Part shown: positions 41,761 through 52,630 of the stretch, piece by piece
Position numbering within the stretch: position 1 is the first letter of the stretch
How the letters are laid out: each line of letters starts with the position of its first letter
NCBI GenBank assembly: GCA_032718475.1
Contig: JAUCBJ010006899.1
Coordinates: 21,808 to 85,807 of the forward strand
DNA length: 64,000 nucleotides
Reading direction: 5' to 3'
Source of the DNA: Nemertoderma westbladi
Taxonomy: Eukaryota; Xenacoelomorpha; Nemertodermatida; Nemertodermatidae
Made by a program: the position numbers and the translations under genes
The notes under the pieces: generated by a model
Told to the model about the DNA's origin: nothing
The model's input: the letters and a program-made list of their open reading frames with translations, nothing else
Database searches by the model: none

Positions 41761-41900
41761 GGATGCAATGCAGGGGTGAGCCCTGGATAGTCCCTTTAAA
41801 GCATTCATACCGAAGCGAAAACTGCTCTGGCACATGCGGGAATTGAACTCATGACCTCAAAGAGAATAATCGGAACCATGATTTGACGAATCATCACTAT
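41761..41900 (-). mobile_element. Possible SINE fragment, copy 1
   Basis: On the minus strand GAGGTCATGAGTTCAATTCC resembles a pol III B box of a tRNA-derived head, followed by a GCAGTTTTCGCTTCGGTATG body. The A box was not identified. The copy-2 equivalent is at 44925-45064. Confidence 0.3.
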
Positions 41901-41929
41901 AATTTATTGGCAACGCATTTTACCTTAGA

Positions 41930-42341
41930 CCCCCCTCACATGGAGCAACTTGTTTCTGAAACTTGTTGCTGGCCCCCCTCACACACAGAAACTTGTTGCT
42001 GGCCCCCCTCACACACAGCAACTTGTTGCTCAAGAAAATAACAATTATTCCAAAATAAATGGCTAACATGTCCAGTCATTTATATATAATAATATCAAAT
42101 ATCTCAAATTATCGAATATTAGCTAGTATAAAAATGGAATAAAAGTTTTAAAAAAAGTTGCTGGGAATGTTGCTGGACTCCTTACAAACAGAAACAAGTT
42201 TCAGCAACTTGTTGCTGGACATCTCACACACAGAAACAAGTTGCAGAAACAAGTTGCTGCAACAAGTAGATGCACCAAGTTTCTGTGTGTGAGGGGGTCC
42301 AGCAATAAGTTTCAGAAACAAGTTGCTCCATGTGAGGGGGG
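41930..42341. mobile_element. 412-bp MITE with 43-bp terminal inverted repeats, copy 1
   Basis: Starts CCCCCCTCACATGGAGCAAC and ends with its complement; 43 bp match with one mismatch. Inside the left end CCCCCCTCACACACAG...AACTTGTTGCTGG is repeated two more times, and the right half carries inverted versions. No coding capacity. No clear target duplication, so the superfamily is not assigned. Confidence 0.75.
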
Positions 42342-43434
42342 CATAAAGCCTGAGCTGGTGAGGGTTTTAGATTTTGCCTCTTAATAGGGACTTTTCTCTC
42401 GCCTTTCTAGCTGCTATATCTATATTAACAGAACCGATATACATTGCACAACCAGTTCTTTGGTCCAGGAGGAAGTCCAGTTATTTTAGATACATTTTGC
42501 AAGATTTGTTACATTTGCAGCTATTAACTGGGACTTTAAAGATGCAGCTGCACATGTCAAAGAGCTACTCGGACCCGTTCTCGAAAATTGCAAGCTTTTC
42601 TTTAAAGGACGGTTTCTCAAAACAATCTCTGTAGTGCTTTATCAAAGTTTGATATTTCTCATAGTAGGATTTTATAAGCTGAACTATACAAGTTACCAAA
42701 CAGTTGGAATGGAAGCCATAGGCCATATTGAAATAACCTTATCAGCGAGAGTTTGAGAAGATTTCGAATTTCGCAACCCCTCCAGTTCATCTTTGACAAA
42801 TAGTAACATTTAATTACATCTTTCTGCATTGGCAAAATATTCGTTTTCAAATTTTATGAATTTTCGAATAATATTAGGTGATCCTCAGGTTTTGATCTTA
42901 ATTCCATGAACTGAACTTATTATAAAATCTAAAAAAATTACTAGGGAGTGGCAACATCACATCACCACTATAATAATTACATTTATTTGTTGCTATAGAC
43001 ATAGATAATGCAAACACAACTTAAAATATATGGAAAAGGTTTCTAAATACAAATCGGTGTAGTAACTAAATATTGCAGATATGCAATTTAATCATATTTC
43101 ACTCTATTATATAAAATGCCTTTATAGGCAGAATATTGGAAGGATTTTATTAAATTTTATAATATTTTTTAGCAATTTGAAGGTGCTAGTGGAAACTTTT
43201 TGAAATATTTTTTAAAAGAAAAGCTTTATCTTGTTACTAATCAACTTTTTTGAGCTATCAGAAGTCGAAATTTATGTAAATTTTATGAGTTTATAAAATT
43301 TTGAAATCTGAACATTTGAAGGTGCTGGGAGAACAAAACACAGTGTTTTTTACATTTTTTAATAGAAAGTCCTATATTGTGACTCCAGAACTAACTTAAA
43401 ACAAAAGTTGGTCAATAATTATCTATAATAATAT

Positions 43435-43461
43435 GTAACATAACATAACATAACATAACAT
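43435..43461. repeat. (AACAT)n microsatellite, copy 1
   Basis: About five tandem ATAAC units. Same run at 46599-46625 in the second copy. Confidence 0.8.
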
Positions 43462-43837
43462 ATACAGTATATAGCAACGTGATAAGGATACTGAACTTGA
43501 GAGAAACGAAATTATGACAACTATGGAGAATCGGGAAGCCTGGAAGGATCTCATTTCCACTGTCAGAGTTCGCTTGACCTAGTAAAATAGTAGCAACTAA
43601 TATGTAACAATATATCATGATTGATACAAATACAGTGGGATATTAAACATTGAACCCAAGGGCATTCCCACAAAACATGAGTAGTGCTTCGGTCTGAGGG
43701 TTACCACATTTACATACTGTAGGCAAACGATCCTATGGAATACGATTCCAATGCCCCAACCTCAACAGTCAAGGTTAAGTAGATAGCAATATATATTCTT
43801 TAATCCAGGCCTATGCCCATAAAATATTTAGTTATTG

Positions 43838-46800
43838 ACAACATATGTTAAATAAGAACCAACTCGGATCTACTATTAGGCCTTGCTAGGGTTTACATTA
43901 ATCTCTACCCGAGGCATAATGCAACAATCTTGCTGTTGATGTTTTTAAAGTCAAGTGAATGTGGCAATCGCCACCTGCAAGCTCCATAACTGTAACCGCT
44001 GGTTAGAACAACTGGGAACCTTGTCAGCGCCACCCACCTATGATAACCCACCAAACCCGATGCCGCTGGCATATGGCACAGTAGGATGGGCCTCTAGGCT
44101 TTTACTTTTTTTCGTATTTCTTTTTTTCGTATTTCAAATAGTGAAAAAATCTTTTCTATTAAGAAAAAATCTTTAAGATACCCCAGCACCATCAAATTAA
44201 AAAAATTAAAAATTTTTACTTCTAATAGCGAACAAAAGTTGTAGATATAGAAGATAATACTTTTCTATTATAAAAAAATTCAAAAAATTACTTCTTTTAG
44301 GTCCCCTCAGTCCCCAGTACCTCCAAATTTCCAAAAAAAAATAATTTGAGTCTAAGACTAATAATTTATTTTCATATAGACTTTTAATGTCAGATTCTTT
44401 TTGAATTCTTTCAATGTGAATCTAGCATTGTTTCTGGACCTGTTACATCGATCCCTCTCTTTAAGAGCACAAACAGATTACGTAAAGTTATGCTTCAGTT
44501 AAGCTTCAGTTATGTTCTTGACACAAGCGTTCAACAACTTGTGTATGATTTGGTATTGAAAAGAACATCTCTTTAGTCATATTTCTCTGTTTGGTTTCAG
44601 GTATTTCTTTGGTAAGAGGTGGCTCTCCCTGAAGATTATAGCTTAAAGTTGTCCAAATAACGATTTATGTGTAGTACATAGCTGCAAAGTTCACTGGTAG
44701 AACGAGAAACTCACGAACTCGGGATTTACCAGAGGCTTTGTACACCGCGAGCTTTAAGAATATGCTGTACAGCTAGTTCCTTAATGTGATTGCGTTTATC
44801 GAGCAACACTGCAATTAATGCATTTTGGCATTGTGTTGTACAGCTGTGTGAATTACGTTCTTATTATAATATAAGCTAAGCGTCGTATGACGTTAAATAT
44901 TTGACTCACTTAGTTACCACTTTAGGATGCAATGCAGGGGTGAGCCCTGGATAGTCCCTTTAAAGCATTCATACCGAAGCGAAAACTGCTCTGGCACATG
45001 CGGGGATTGAACTCATGACCTCAAAGAGAATAATCGGAACCATGATTTGACGAATCATCACTATAATTTATTGGCAACGCATTTTACCTTAGACCCCCCT
45101 CACATGGAGCAACTTGTTTCTGAAACTTCTTGCTGGCCCCCCTCACACACAGAAACTTGTTGCTGGCCCCCCTCACACACAGAAACTTGTTGCTCAAGAA
45201 AATAACAATTATTCCAAAATAAATGGCTAACATGTCCAGTCATTTATATATAATAATATCAAATATCTCAAATTATCGAATATTAGCTAGTATAAAAATG
45301 GAATAAAAGTTTTAAAAAAAGTTGCTGGGAATGTTGCTGGACTCCTTACAAACTGAAACAAGTTTCAGCAACTTGTTGCTGGACATCTCACACACAGAAA
45401 CAAGTTGCAGAAACAAGTTGCTGCAACAAGTAGATGCACCAAGTTTCTGTGTGTGAGGGGGTCCAGCAATAAGTTTCAGAAACAAGTTGCTCCATGTGAG
45501 GGGGGCATAAAGCCTGAGCTGGTGAGGGTTTTAGATTTTGCCTCTTAATAGGGACTTTTCTCTCGCCTTTCTAGCTGCTATATCTATATTAACAGAACCG
45601 ATATACATTGCACAACCAGTTCTTTGGTCCAGGAGGAAGTCCAGTTATTTTAGATACATTTTGCAAGATTTGTTACATTTGCAGCTATTAACTGGGACTT
45701 TAAAGATGCAGCTGCACATGTCAAAGAGCTACTCGGACCCGTTCTCGAAAATTGCAAGCTTTTCTTTAAAGGACGGTTTCTCAAAACAATCTCTGTAGTG
45801 CTTTATCAAAGTTTGATATTTCTCATAGTAGGATTTTATAAGCTGAACTATACAAGTTACCAAACAGTTGGAATGGAAGCCATAGGCCATATTGAAATAA
45901 CCTTATCAGCGAGAGTTTGAGAAGATTTCGAATTTCGCAACCCCTCCAGTTCATCTTTGACAAATAGTAACATTTAATTACATCTTTCTGCATTGGCAAA
46001 ATATTCGTTTTCAAATTTTATGAATTTTCGAATAATATTAGGTGATCCTCAGGTTTTGATCTTAATTCCATGAACTGAACTTATTATAAAATCTAAAAAA
46101 ATTACTAGGGAGTGGCAACATCACATCACCACTATAATAATTACATTTATTTGTTGCTATAGACATAGATAATGCAAACACAACTTAAAATATATGGAAA
46201 AGGTTTCTAAATACAAATCGGTGTAGTAACTAAATATTGCAGATATGCAATTTAATCATATTTCACTCTATTATATAAAATGCCTTTATAGGCAGAATAT
46301 TGGAAGGATTTTATTAAATTTTATAATATTTTTTAGCAATTTGAAGGTGCTAGTGGAAACTTTTTGAAATATTTTTTAAAAGAAAAGCTTTATCTTGTTA
46401 CTAATCAACTTTTTTGAGCTATCAGAAGTCGAAATTTATGTAAATTTTATGAGTTTATAAAATTTTGAAATCTGAACATTTGAAGGTGCTGGGAGAACAA
46501 AACACAGTGTTTTTTACATTTTTTAATAGAAAGTCCTATATTGTGACTCCAGAACTAACTTAAAACAAAAGTTGGTCAATAATTATCTATAATAATATGT
46601 AACATAACATAACATAACATAACATATACAGTATATAGCAACGTGATAAGGATACTGAACTTGAGAGAAACGAAATTATGACAACTATGGAGAATCGGGA
46701 AGCCTGGAAGGATCTCATTTCCACTGTCAGAGTTCGCTTGACCTAGTAAAATAGTAGCAACTAATATGTAACAATATATCATGATTGATACAAATACAGT

Positions 46801-47001
46801 GGGATATTAAACATTGAACCCAAGGGCATTCCCACAAAACATGAGTAGTGCTTCGGTCTGAGGGTTACCACATTTACATACTGTAGGCAAACGATCCTAT
46901 GGAATACGATTCCAATGCCCCAACCTCAACAGTCAAGGTTAAGTAGATAGCAATATATATTCTTTAATCCAGGCCTATGCCCATAAAATATTTAGTTATT
47001 G
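43838..47001 (+). repeat. Tandem segmental duplication, copy 2 (3,164 bp)
   Basis: Direct repeat of 40678-43837. After 47001 (GTTATTG then CAAAG) the sequence is unique. The junction shows 7-bp microhomology, ACAACAT, with the left flank. Confidence 0.85.
45094..45505. mobile_element. 412-bp MITE, copy 2
   Basis: Same element as 41930-42341, carried along by the tandem duplication; about three substitutions differ. Confidence 0.75.
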
Positions 47002-47170
47002 CAAAGAAACAAAACGGGTACCGGTACGTAACATAAACAAAATGCAGTAGTTATTTAATAGCACAGCAGAACAAAATAATATCAGCAATAGATAGCGAGT
47101 CCATAATTTGCCGTGTGACTCTACAATACCTTGTATAATGTGTCTAATTCTAGGAAATCAAAATGCACCT
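47002..47170. other. Unique spacer after the tandem duplication
   Basis: No feature recognised. Confidence 0.35.
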
Positions 47171-47260
47171 TATTTGTTTGTTATATACATAGACTTCGTT
47201 AAGGCTTATGATAAGTGTTCTTGTATGAAGTTAATAATAGAGTTAAAACGAGTAGGCTGA
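47171..47260 (+). pseudogene. Non-LTR reverse transcriptase motif A fragment
   Basis: Reads LFVIYIDFVKAYDKC followed by MKLIIELKRVG and a stop. The 'DFxKAYDk' box is the first catalytic-Asp motif of non-LTR RTs. About 30 codons only. Confidence 0.55.
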
Positions 47261-47298
47261 AGCAAACAGAAGCGTTATATGCTATTATTGCAAGTGAT

Positions 47299-47383
47299 AT
47301 TGTAATAAGTTGTTCAGAAATGGAAAAAATGATTGTTCTGTGCGAACAATCATTTTTTCCATTTCTGAACAACTTATTACAAT
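47299..47383. repeat. Perfect 40-bp inverted repeat with 5-nt loop
   Basis: Arms 47299-47338 and 47344-47383 are exactly complementary around TGTGC. Each arm carries AGTTGTTCAGAAATGG. It begins about 40 bp after the RT fragment. Confidence 0.85.
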
Positions 47384-48894
47384 GCGATTGCGATTACAAT
47401 ACAAGTGCGATTGTGCAAATGCTAGTAGTGTTCTGGATGGAACTTCAAATTCAACAATTTGCTTACAGATTCTGATGCCATTTCGTACTGTAGAGTACCT
47501 GTCTTCGCTGTCTGCCTGTATCAAACCCTTTAGTCCTTTTCTATTTATAGCACACCTCCTACCTGTAAGTTTATATTGTTTGGCTTGTGAAATGCAGAAA
47601 TGGCTAATCCATCAGACAGTAATTACCGGTACTGGATATGTTGAATCTTTGTGCGAGAACTAGCAAGTAGAGGAAGATACAGGTCACGGCTATCAACAAA
47701 TTCAGAGAGCGCTAATGTTGGAGCATAACGTGTTTGCTGTGCAAAATCTAATTTATTGTAAATGGTTAAATATTATACAACATGAAGTACATGAAGTGGA
47801 CAGCAGAATAAATGGCAAAGTGTATCGTCATACATATATATCAAAGCAAGGGCTCAAATTATATAAAGCATATAGATAAACCAAGGTGTTTGGTTTAGCA
47901 GCTTCGTTGATGGATACAGCCACAAAATCTTCTGGCTATAATGCCACTAAAAAATACTATGATTAAAATAATGGTGCCAGCCAAATAATATTTCCCCGGC
48001 GTATTTGTACAGAAATCATCCTAGAACCAATGAATCGAACGCTGGTGGAGTAAATGTCCTCAGTTAGGTATGGAGGATGAGTGGCTTAACCACTTTGCAA
48101 TTCTTTGAAACAGATGTGAGTCTGGGCTCATCCATCATCTACTTTACACTTTGAACTTGTACGATTTACATACATGAACTACTTACAATGTACCCTACCC
48201 TTAATAATAATATTCAGCTGTGTTGGAATAGCCACAGAGCTAAAAGTGGTTTAATATCACCCTGAGGTAAACCAACTCTCCTATACATGGACATGGACAA
48301 TCCTAACTATTTACAATTTATCACTATTTCTGGTAGTGGAATCCTGTAATTTGGCCACACAAGAATTGAGCCAGGACTATTTACACAACAATAAACAACT
48401 TTCATTGTCAAACCGGCATTGTTAAGCTGGCATGTATTCTTAGTGCAGGCTGCATTGTGGCATGTCAATTGCATGGTGGTGGCAAAAGTATTTTTGTTAA
48501 GCTAGCATAGCATCTCAATGTTCAGCTTTAATGCAGCAGGCCGATTATTGTAGTTCATTGTGAACCAGATAGTTGTACATCACTGAACGATTGCTTCAAA
48601 TATTGTTTTACTTGAGATTTAAAGCCACTTCTAAGTATTAAGTATTTTGTGTAAGATAACAAATTATACTATTATTGATTATAATATACAGTAATTTGGT
48701 GCAGGTTGGTTGCTAGGGCGGGTTTATTCTACATTTATTCATTATCTACAATTATCTACAGTTAAACCGTTTTTCTATATAGTTTGACCTGTTCGATTGC
48801 CTTACATTATTTTTGCCGTATTATACATCTTTTATTATTTACCAATTGGTTCCCTATTTGGTAAATTTGGTGTAGGTTGGTTGCTAGGCTAGTT
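47384..48894. other. Gene-free stretch with short repeats
   Basis: No gene recognised. A repeat 'aatttggtg(c/t)aggttggttgctagg' occurs near 48695 and 48864. Small frames such as 47310-47663 only read across the hairpin. Confidence 0.4.
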
Positions 48895-49133
48895 TCAAGC
48901 AAGCAAACAGTCGGCTGAAGCCGGAGGCAACCCGATGGCTCATCTTTCAATAGCTGCTACCCGAGAGGGTAGGGGTGGGTGCTACTCCTATCCCAAGTTT
49001 TGCTCCCAGTTATTTAACTGGTACTCATTTTATCGACCCCAGTGGATGAAAGGCTGAGGTTACCCTGGCGGGGCTGAACCTACAACCAATATATTGCAGG
49101 CCTGGCGCTCAACCAACTGAGCTACCCCGCGGG
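48895..49133 (-). mobile_element. tRNA-derived SINE
   Basis: On the minus strand it starts with a tRNA-like head: GCGGGGTAGCTCAGTTGG (A box) and GGTTGTAGGTTCAGCCCC (B box). It is followed by TTTCATCC and GGGGTCGATAAAATGAGTACC, a body known from SINEs of cephalopods and other marine animals. The anticodon arm does not pair, so it is not a working tRNA gene. The tail ends near TTTGCTTGCTTG. Confidence 0.65.
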
Positions 49134-49225
49134 AAATTTGAATTGTATATTGTACATTACAATTGGTGCTATTATTCCTACTACTACTACTACTAGGATC
49201 GGCATGCTGCATTGCAGCTGCATTT

Positions 49226-49970
49226 TTAAGAATGCTGTGCCGGCTTGTCAACAAAATTGCACCGCCACAACTCCCTATCACCCATGACATTTGCTAGATC
49301 ATCCGCATCTTCAAGGCCAGTGTCCTTTAGGATGCGTCTCAAGAAAGTCATGGGCTGTCCACCATGCTTATTCACGCCATGAGGCTGCCAAAGTACAAGA
49401 TTATGCACTGGCTGGTCCTCACGGCGAAAGCAATGTCCTGCAAAGTGGAGGCGATTTTGTTCTAGTGTCAAGCTTGGGGGAACCAATGAGACACCTCCAA
49501 TGTTATATAGTGTCTGGTTGGAGATGTGTGCATTGTACTTGACACAATGAACCCGGCGTAGCATTCTTGTGAATGTGCCATCCAGAGATTTGGTGTCCTC
49601 AGCAGTTAGAGCCCAGCATGGACTCCCGTAGAGGAGTACTGGAACTACTGCTGCTCTAAATAATCGGACCTTAAGTTTCCGATTAATTCTCGGTGACTTC
49701 CAAATCCTGGAAAGCCTATTCAAGGCTGCCCATGCCTTTCCTTTACGTATTCGAAGGTCCTCACCTGACTTCCGGATCCATGATCCCAGGTAACAGAAGT
49801 CGTCCACATGCTCAAGCATACCATCCTTTGAGCTTATGCTCATCCGATCAGAGACTTGCTGAGGACTTTCAAAGTTAACTGTCAGAATTTTGGTCTTTCT
49901 GGAGTTAATAAAAAGACCAACACTAGAAGCAGCATGTTCTAATGAGCTGAGAAGCCGTTGGGCTCCCTCT
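49226..49970 (-). pseudogene. Non-LTR retrotransposon RT, C-terminal part
   Basis: The open frame 49843-49226 plus in-frame sequence up to about 49970 reads GLFINSRKTKIL, VDDFCYLGSWI, the RKGKAW...IWKSPRI...LKVRLF block and VLLYGSPCWAL. These are the last RT motifs and the thumb/C-terminal region of RTE-like or related non-LTR elements. The 5' side is cut by the LTR of element 2 at 49992; the rest should lie beyond that element, outside the window. Confidence 0.65.
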
Positions 49971-49991
49971 TATGGCTCCCGCTATTATTCC

Positions 49992-50520
49992 TGTTAGCTT
50001 ATTCAATCCCGCTAACACCCCATAAAGTTATAAGCCGATAAGCAATATTGGGAGCCACGAGATTGGGCAATTAACCAACTCGTGCCATCCCAATAAGAGT
50101 GGGAAGGAAGCACACAATAAAGGGTCAGGGGCCGAACCCCTAACCCAGAGAGTACAGGTGGAGTGAACGGGAACACTCCACGGGGCGCCAACAAGGGTAT
50201 CAACCAATCAGAGGGGGGCAAGGCATCGATTGAGTAGAGCAATAAGGCCACCGTGCAATATAACCAGTAACACAATGTCAGTAATTCAGTTATCTCAGTG
50301 CAGTGTAGGTTAGTTAGTTTAGATAGGGGAGCATGGGACTTTAGTTACCGTATCCGCCTTCCGTATATTATACTACAGTCATCATATCTATATCTTATAT
50401 CTATCAATTATTATACACCGAATATCAGAACTCATTCACTATTTCCGTTTACTCTTTATACACGGCGGGGACGCGTAAACTAAACACCGGATAAATCGGG
50501 ATCCCTCCTGGATCCCGTCA
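49992..50520 (+). repeat. 5' LTR of element 2
   Basis: Begins TG at 49992. Identity with 63501-64000 covers up to about 50490 where the window ends; the true 3' edge is uncertain, and 50520 (GTCA) is my best guess for a CA end. AATAAA at about 50117 is a candidate polyadenylation signal. Confidence 0.75.
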
Positions 50521-50590
50521 CAGTAACTAAATCAGCTGCCGCCCTAGATAAACTCAATAATCAACTAGCACCGAAATCTGCAGAAGAGAG
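50521..50590 (+). other. Short leader of element 2
   Basis: Seventy bases between the LTR and ORF1, expected to hold the primer-binding site. A TGGATCCCGTCA at 50509-50520 could be the site if the LTR ends earlier. Confidence 0.35.
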
Positions 50591-52630
50591 ATGAGTCAGT
50601 CAGGTGACATGACACCGACGCGGACCCCGGACGAAGACCAAATGATCCATGAGGCCGCAACCAGGCGATACAGACCCACGACACCGCAGCCATCGATAAC
50701 GGGCGAACCGGAAGTTCAAGACGAGGGGAGCCTGGAACAAGAGGTCGAGCCAAGAGGAAGGGAGAGCGAGACAGAGGGAGACGGAGATGAGTCGACACGG
50801 GACGGAGATCGGCGCACCGATGTCGCCGGCCAGCTACAGGCCGAGGGCGACGAGCGGCCCACCGAAACGGCGACGGTGGGGCCGACGGTGCGACGCCGGA
50901 CGCGAAGAGACGGAGGAGACATCGGTACCGATGTCGCCGGCCAGCTACAGGACGAGGGCGACGGACGGCCCACCGGAACGGCGACGGTGGAGCCGCCGGT
51001 ACGACGTCGAACCCGGAGGGACGGAGGAGAGGTCGGCGACGAGGACGTCGGGGTTTCAGAGCGACTTCGACGGGCCTACAACGCGACCCGGAAGCTGATA
51101 AAGGACGCCAAGAAGGAAGGGGCGAAGGTAGACGAGGTGAGACTGAGAAAGCGACTAGGTGAGTCGGATAGACACTTTAATTACCTAATACGTTTTGGGC
51201 AGAGAGAACTAGCCGAGGAGAGAGCAAAAGGGGTTGCCGGCGAACTGTTTGAACTATGGGAGTGTGGGAGTATGGAACCTAGCGTAGCGCCAGTGTACAT
51301 AGGGCCATACTTGGTCGATGCCCAGGGAGCAAAATTAGTGGGTTGGAGGGGACCCGAGGGGGGCGAATCCGAGGTTAACCCCGAGGATTCGGCCTCGTCG
51401 GTCGGAGAAAGTTCCGGGAAGCGGGGAAAAGTTAGTAGGTCGGGAAGGCGGAGGGGGTCCGCTGTAACCGATAAGTCTGCTACATCCTCCGCGAAAGAAA
51501 GAGTGGTGAGAGAGATAGGTGCCGCATACCGTCTCAGCATGGTAGAACAAGGTCAGAGGGAAATGGAGGAACGGTTAGAGGAGGGGAGAGTGCGGTTAGC
51601 GAGGGAAGCGGCATTGATTAGAGAAACCGGAGAGAGGGCCGAAAGGGCTTTGAGAAGCCTTAGGGAGTGTGAGGAAATAGAAGAAATTATTTTATGTATT
51701 TTTGGGGAGCCGGGGGCCGTAGATACATTTATTGATACCCCACTGACAGGGACCGTGCGACAAACCCAAAACTGGTGTGACCGTACGGGCGGGGGGGGCA
51801 ATGTCAATAATGATACAGTAGACGTTGTTAATGTTGATAGTACCGTATGGGACAACTCTAATCAAACCTTTATTACAGGGAATACTTTACCTAGTGGTAG
51901 TAATTTAAATTTAAATCAGAACGTTCCTAATATTAATGTAGAAAATAATTCTAATATTAACGTAGTTACACAAAATAATTCAAATAATTTAAATAATGAT
52001 CCAAGCCCGAATTTACAAAATAATTCAAATGATTTTATTTCGAACGAACAAATTAATTTTATTTCGAACGAACAAATTAATTTTATTTCGAACGAACAGA
52101 TTAATTCCGTTTCCAATATGGGTGCTATTAACGTGAACACGTCGGGCGTGTATAGCCAGACAAACGGGGGCCTGGAAGGCCACGTAGTTGGTAGGCAGGG
52201 GGTGGCTGGGTTGAATAGACCCAGCGAGGGCCTGGTAGGCCACATAGTCAGTAGGCAGGGAGTAGTTGGATTAGATAGACCCAGCGAGGGCCTGGTAGGC
52301 CACACAGTCAGTAGGCAGGGAGTAGTTGGATTAGATAGACCCAGCGAGGGCCTGGTAGGCCACACAGTCAGTAGGCAGGGAGTAGTTGGATTAGATAGAC
52401 CCAGCGAGGGCCTGGTAGGCCACGCAATAGCAGAGAGAGAGGCGGGGGTGAATAGACCCGACCGCGATAGGCTTGATGTGTCGACTGGAGAGGGATATAG
52501 TAGCGGGGTGAGGAGTAGCGAAGTTAGATGTGGCGAATGGGGGGGGGGGGGGGCTACGAGAACCCCACAACAGCGAGTTAGCGGCAAAAAGGGGGGGGGC
52601 AGAGAGTGTCCCACAGCCGTCAGCGGATAA
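50591..52630 (+). CDS. gag: Gag-like ORF1 of element 2
   Basis: 679 residues from ATG. The N-terminal part is acidic and Thr/Arg-rich with a 37-residue segment present twice (DNA repeat 50817-50927 and 50928-51038). A helical region (about 160-230) and a charged coil (about 295-375, VVREIGAAYRL to EECEEIEEI) follow. The C-terminal half is Asn-rich (about 420-510), then a 20-residue repeat (GLVGHTVSRQGVVGLDRPSE) occurs four times plus a partial. No zinc knuckle. It leaves its frame near a G15 run at 52539-52553, where the next frame opens. A structural Gag role is inferred from position. Confidence 0.65.
   Translation: MSQSGDMTPTRTPDEDQMIHEAATRRYRPTTPQPSITGEPEVQDEGSLEQEVEPRGRESETEGDGDESTRDGDRRTDVAGQLQAEGDERPTETATVGPTVRRRTRRDGGDIGTDVAGQLQDEGDGRPTGTATVEPPVRRRTRRDGGEVGDEDVGVSERLRRAYNATRKLIKDAKKEGAKVDEVRLRKRLGESDRHFNYLIRFGQRELAEERAKGVAGELFELWECGSMEPSVAPVYIGPYLVDAQGAKLVGWRGPEGGESEVNPEDSASSVGESSGKRGKVSRSGRRRGSAVTDKSATSSAKERVVREIGAAYRLSMVEQGQREMEERLEEGRVRLAREAALIRETGERAERALRSLRECEEIEEIILCIFGEPGAVDTFIDTPLTGTVRQTQNWCDRTGGGGNVNNDTVDVVNVDSTVWDNSNQTFITGNTLPSGSNLNLNQNVPNINVENNSNINVVTQNNSNNLNNDPSPNLQNNSNDFISNEQINFISNEQINFISNEQINSVSNMGAINVNTSGVYSQTNGGLEGHVVGRQGVAGLNRPSEGLVGHIVSRQGVVGLDRPSEGLVGHTVSRQGVVGLDRPSEGLVGHTVSRQGVVGLDRPSEGLVGHAIAEREAGVNRPDRDRLDVSTGEGYSSGVRSSEVRCGEWGGGGATRTPQQRVSGKKGGGRECPTAVSG
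52032..52103 (+). repeat. 24-bp tandem repeat in ORF1 (three units)
   Basis: Units starting ATTTTATTTCGAACGAAC at 52032, 52056 and 52080, encoding NFISNEQI repeats. Confidence 0.8.
52169..52430 (+). repeat. 60-bp tandem repeat in ORF1 (four units plus partial)
   Basis: Units begin GGCCTGGTAGGCCAC at about 52169, 52229, 52289, 52349 and 52409. Units three and four are identical. GGCC-GG-AGGCC is itself palindromic. Confidence 0.85.

Larger units (their letters stand above)
40678..43837 (+). repeat. Tandem segmental duplication, copy 1 (3,160 bp)
   Basis: The segment from ACAACATATG to GTTATTG is directly followed by a second copy at 43838-47001. I found about eight substitutions and one 4-bp insertion (near 44673 in copy 2), that is roughly 99.7% identity. 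The unit has no recognised gene; it contains a SINE-like block, a MITE and an (AACAT)n run. Confidence 0.85.

Noticed and set aside
42374-42634. 86-codon frame conserved in both tandem copies (also 45538-45798)
   Set aside because: Conservation is explained by the very recent duplication; no protein family resemblance.
49060-49133. tRNA gene on the minus strand
   Set aside because: A and B boxes are present but the anticodon stem does not pair and a SINE body follows.
50012-50275. 87-codon minus-strand frame in the element 2 LTRs (also at 63521-63784)
   Set aside because: Present in both only because the LTRs are repeats; no recognised domain or start context.
51916-52614. 232-codon minus-strand frame opposite ORF1 of element 2
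   Set aside because: Antisense of a repetitive coding region; no domain, and it mirrors the 60-bp repeat.
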